From the NCBI GenBank assembly GCA_021780625.1, contig JAJXYI010000339.1:1-7838 (forward strand): 7,838 nucleotides of DNA. Reading direction: 5' to 3'. The notes under the pieces are model-generated. The model was not told where the DNA came from and did no database searches. It saw only the letters and a list, made by a program, of their open reading frames with translations. The stretch comes from a bacterium. GTDB taxonomy: Bacteria; Verrucomicrobiota; Verrucomicrobiae; Opitutales; Opitutaceae. Numbering within the stretch: the stretch's first letter is position 1; each line of letters begins with the position of its first letter. Positions 6,111 to 7,838 of the stretch are shown here, one piece after another. The translations under genes were made by a program, and so were the position numbers.

Positions 6111-7838
6111 TCAGCGGGTAAGCCAGACAATCGTGATGCGCCCCGGTGTCGGGGCAATGGATACAACGCGACCGGCCTCGACGGACTCGTCGCCGGGCAG
6201 CACGCGGCCGGAGCGCGGGTCGATGCGGTGCACGTGGTAGGAACCGGTTTCGGAGCGGAGATCGAGCGAGACAGCCCCGTCGAGCGACACGGCGAACCAG
6301 GCACTGCCCGGCTGGCTGAGCGCCCACTGGCGATCGCCACCGGTGGAGGCGACGGGCTCCATGCGGGTGATCGAGGACAGCAGCGCGGGATCGGTGGTCG
6401 CAGGAAGGTTGGGCAGCGAACCGCCCGCGGCGACGTAGGCCCAGTCATGTGGCGCGTCGAGGCCCGTGATGATGGCCTTGTGCGGGAAGCGGCTGCGGTA
6501 TTCGCGGACCATTCCCGCGAGCGAGGCCGCCGTGGCGCGGCCGCCGCGCCACTTGCGTTCGTACTGGCGCGGGGAGACGTGGAGACCGCCCGGGGGGGCG
6601 AACTCGCGGCCGTCCGCGCTGCGCCACCAATAGGTGAAGTCGATCACATCGACCACCGCCGCGCGCTTCGGGTCCGCCAGGATCGCATCCTGGACGTCCT
6701 TGCAGGCGCTCAGCGCGATGAGCGGGTGCCTGCCGGTCTCGTGCTCCCACTCGGCGACGACATCCAGCCAGAACTGCATGAACTTGAGCGGGCCGGTGTT
6801 CTCCGCGGAGATGGTGTGGATCACGTTCGGCTCGTCGGCCAGGTTCTCCAGGCAGTGCCGGATGTAGGCCCGGTGCAGGGCGCGCAGCTGCGGGTTGGAG
6901 ACATCATAGAAATACTGCGCCATCTGCAGGTCGTGGTCCGCGACGTGCACCGGTTCAGGGAACGGCGTGTGGTTGATGTTGTTGGTCGGTCTCCAGGGGC
7001 AGTCGACCCAGTGGGCGCCGGCCTCGAGGAGGTTGTGCTGGAAATACATCTCGTTGATCAGCACGAGCCCCTTCCGGCGCGCCTGCTCCGCGAATTCGTG
7101 CAGACGGTGGAAATACCACGGATTGTATTTGGTCAGATCGTACCGGCTGAGGCCGTCCCAGGCCTTGCCGATGCCCGTGCGGGCGAAGGGCTGCTCGTAG
7201 AACGGCGGCCAGACGTCGCCGTCGGGGCGGCGCATCTGCTCGTGGTCCATGCGGCGCCGCTCGTACCAGAGGCCGTAGTGCTGGCGGATGTCGACCTGGT
7301 GCTTTGCCAGCATCGTGTCGGTCATCTGATTGAGGTCATCCGTGAAGATAGGCCCCGTCTTCCCCGGAGCGAAGCGCGTGATCGCGGGATCGGTCGCCTC
7401 GTTCCCGGCGAGCATGTATCCACGCCACCAGGAGATCGAGGACTCCGTGCCCGTGAGGAGGGCGCCGCGCGCGGCGAGCCAGCCGCCGGTCAGCTCGAGG
7501 GGGCGCCCGGCGGGGGCGGGTTTCGGGGCGAGAATCTCCGCGAGGTTCGGCACGGCGCTGGAAATGTCGGGCGCGGAAGAGCGGAGGACTTCACGCGGCT
7601 GAAGCGCGGCAAGCGCGGACCGGCCCAGACGAGCCTCAAGCTGCGCCTCATAGAGGCTCTCGGGATGGATGGTCTCGTTGACGTCGCTCCACCAGCCGTC
7701 GCCCACGAACTGCCCCCAGACACCGTCGGCCCAGTTCTCGGCGGTCGGCGGCTTGCGACAGATCACGACGGGCGCGCTGCACTGCCAGAGCATCGAATTG
7801 ACCGCGGCCCAGCCCACACCCTGATTCCAGGTTTCCTT
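6111..7838 (-). CDS. DUF6298-type putative polysaccharide-active enzyme (N-terminus beyond window)
   Basis: The visible part is 575 residues; the gene enters the window from the right edge in frame (first residues KETWNQGVGWAAVNSM), so its start and probable signal peptide are outside. Fragment residues 1-70 (NSMLWQCSAPVVICRKPP, then DGWWSDVNETIHPESLYEAQLEARLG) resemble the last coils of a right-handed parallel beta-helix as in pectate-lyase-like proteins. From about residue 115 comes the DUF6298-like region, with marks HYGLWYERRRMDHEQMRRPD (187-206), WPPFYEQPFARTG (210-222), GLVLINEMYFQHNLLEAGAH (257-276), HTISAENTGPLKFMQFW (341-357) and DFTYWWRSADG (400-410). The alternation looks like a TIM barrel, and E346 in SAENTG is a candidate catalytic acid. 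A C-terminal beta domain follows from about 500 (WFAVSLDGAVSLDL at 514-527). The family assignment is from memory of its motifs. Known function: none that I can cite. First visible gene of the operon. Confidence 0.75.
   Translation of the reverse strand, partial: KETWNQGVGWAAVNSMLWQCSAPVVICRKPPTAENWADGVWGQFVGDGWWSDVNETIHPESLYEAQLEARLGRSALAALQPREVLRSSAPDISSAVPNLAEILAPKPAPAGRPLELTGGWLAARGALLTGTESSISWWRGYMLAGNEATDPAITRFAPGKTGPIFTDDLNQMTDTMLAKHQVDIRQHYGLWYERRRMDHEQMRRPDGDVWPPFYEQPFARTGIGKAWDGLSRYDLTKYNPWYFHRLHEFAEQARRKGLVLINEMYFQHNLLEAGAHWVDCPWRPTNNINHTPFPEPVHVADHDLQMAQYFYDVSNPQLRALHRAYIRHCLENLADEPNVIHTISAENTGPLKFMQFWLDVVAEWEHETGRHPLIALSACKDVQDAILADPKRAAVVDVIDFTYWWRSADGREFAPPGGLHVSPRQYERKWRGGRATAASLAGMVREYRSRFPHKAIITGLDAPHDWAYVAAGGSLPNLPATTDPALLSSITRMEPVASTGGDRQWALSQPGSAWFAVSLDGAVSLDLRSETGSYHVHRIDPRSGRVLPGDESVEAGRVVSIAPTPGRITIVWLTR

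Noticed and set aside
6100..6327. In-frame N-terminal extension of the DUF5060 gene
   Set aside because: It overlaps the C-terminal DUF6298 coding region, is Arg-rich, and would bury the signal peptide that starts at 6099.
6591..6598. Run of seven G on the plus strand (seven C on the coding strand) inside the DUF6298 gene
   Set aside because: The frame and motifs continue normally on both sides (FAPPGGLHVS), so there is no sign of a frameshift or programmed slippage.
7815..7817. Possible GTG start for the DUF6298 gene
   Set aside because: The frame stays open to the window edge with family-like residues before it (KETWNQG), and the protein there is mid-domain, so this is an internal Val codon.
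1..7838. CRISPR arrays, tRNA/rRNA genes, insertion sequences and rho-independent terminators
   Set aside because: No spaced direct repeats, tRNA-like or rRNA segments, transposase motifs, or hairpins followed by a T-run were seen. Coding sequence fills nearly the whole window.

Overview
The window is one strand-consistent block of carbohydrate-degradation genes. All five genes read on the minus strand, so transcription runs from high to low coordinates. Three genes are complete and one is cut at each edge. The DNA is GC-rich with mostly G/C third codon positions. The proteins (signal peptides, a sodium/solute symporter, GH78, a sialidase-like propeller, DUF5060/DUF5605 and DUF6298 proteins) and the absence of SusC/SusD resemble Verrucomicrobiota, particularly Opitutaceae. 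Planctomycetota or Acidobacteriota cannot be excluded from sequence alone.

In transcription order: (1) 7838-6111, the C-terminal 575 residues of a DUF6298-type protein, with the end of a probable beta-helix followed by a probable barrel domain. (2) 6099-4474, a secreted 541-residue DUF5060/DUF5605 protein with a glycoside-hydrolase-like barrel and two candidate catalytic glutamates. (3) 4451-2943, a 502-residue SSS-family sodium/solute symporter. (4) 2946-1888, a secreted 352-residue sialidase-like beta-propeller with Asp-box repeats. (5) 1874-1, the first 624 residues of a secreted GH78 alpha-L-rhamnosidase that continues past the left edge.

The genes are almost fused: the gaps are 11, 22 and 13 nt and one junction is a 4-nt ATGA overlap. 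There is no room for an internal promoter or terminator, so this is very probably one polycistronic message with coupled translation. None of the four visible starts has a Shine-Dalgarno-like purine tract; the bases just before them are mostly pyrimidine-rich.

The simplest model is a glycan utilisation operon. Extracytoplasmic enzymes (DUF6298, DUF5060/DUF5605, propeller, GH78) trim a rhamnose-containing glycan and the symporter imports a released sugar or acid. The substrate cannot be read from the sequence. A pectic side chain such as rhamnogalacturonan II or an arabinogalactan is a reasonable guess. No sialic-acid catabolic gene is present, so a true sialidase role for gene 4 should not be assumed. 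The most novel content is the pairing of two poorly characterised enzyme families (DUF6298, DUF5060/DUF5605) with a propeller that lacks a recognisable sialidase FRIP motif.
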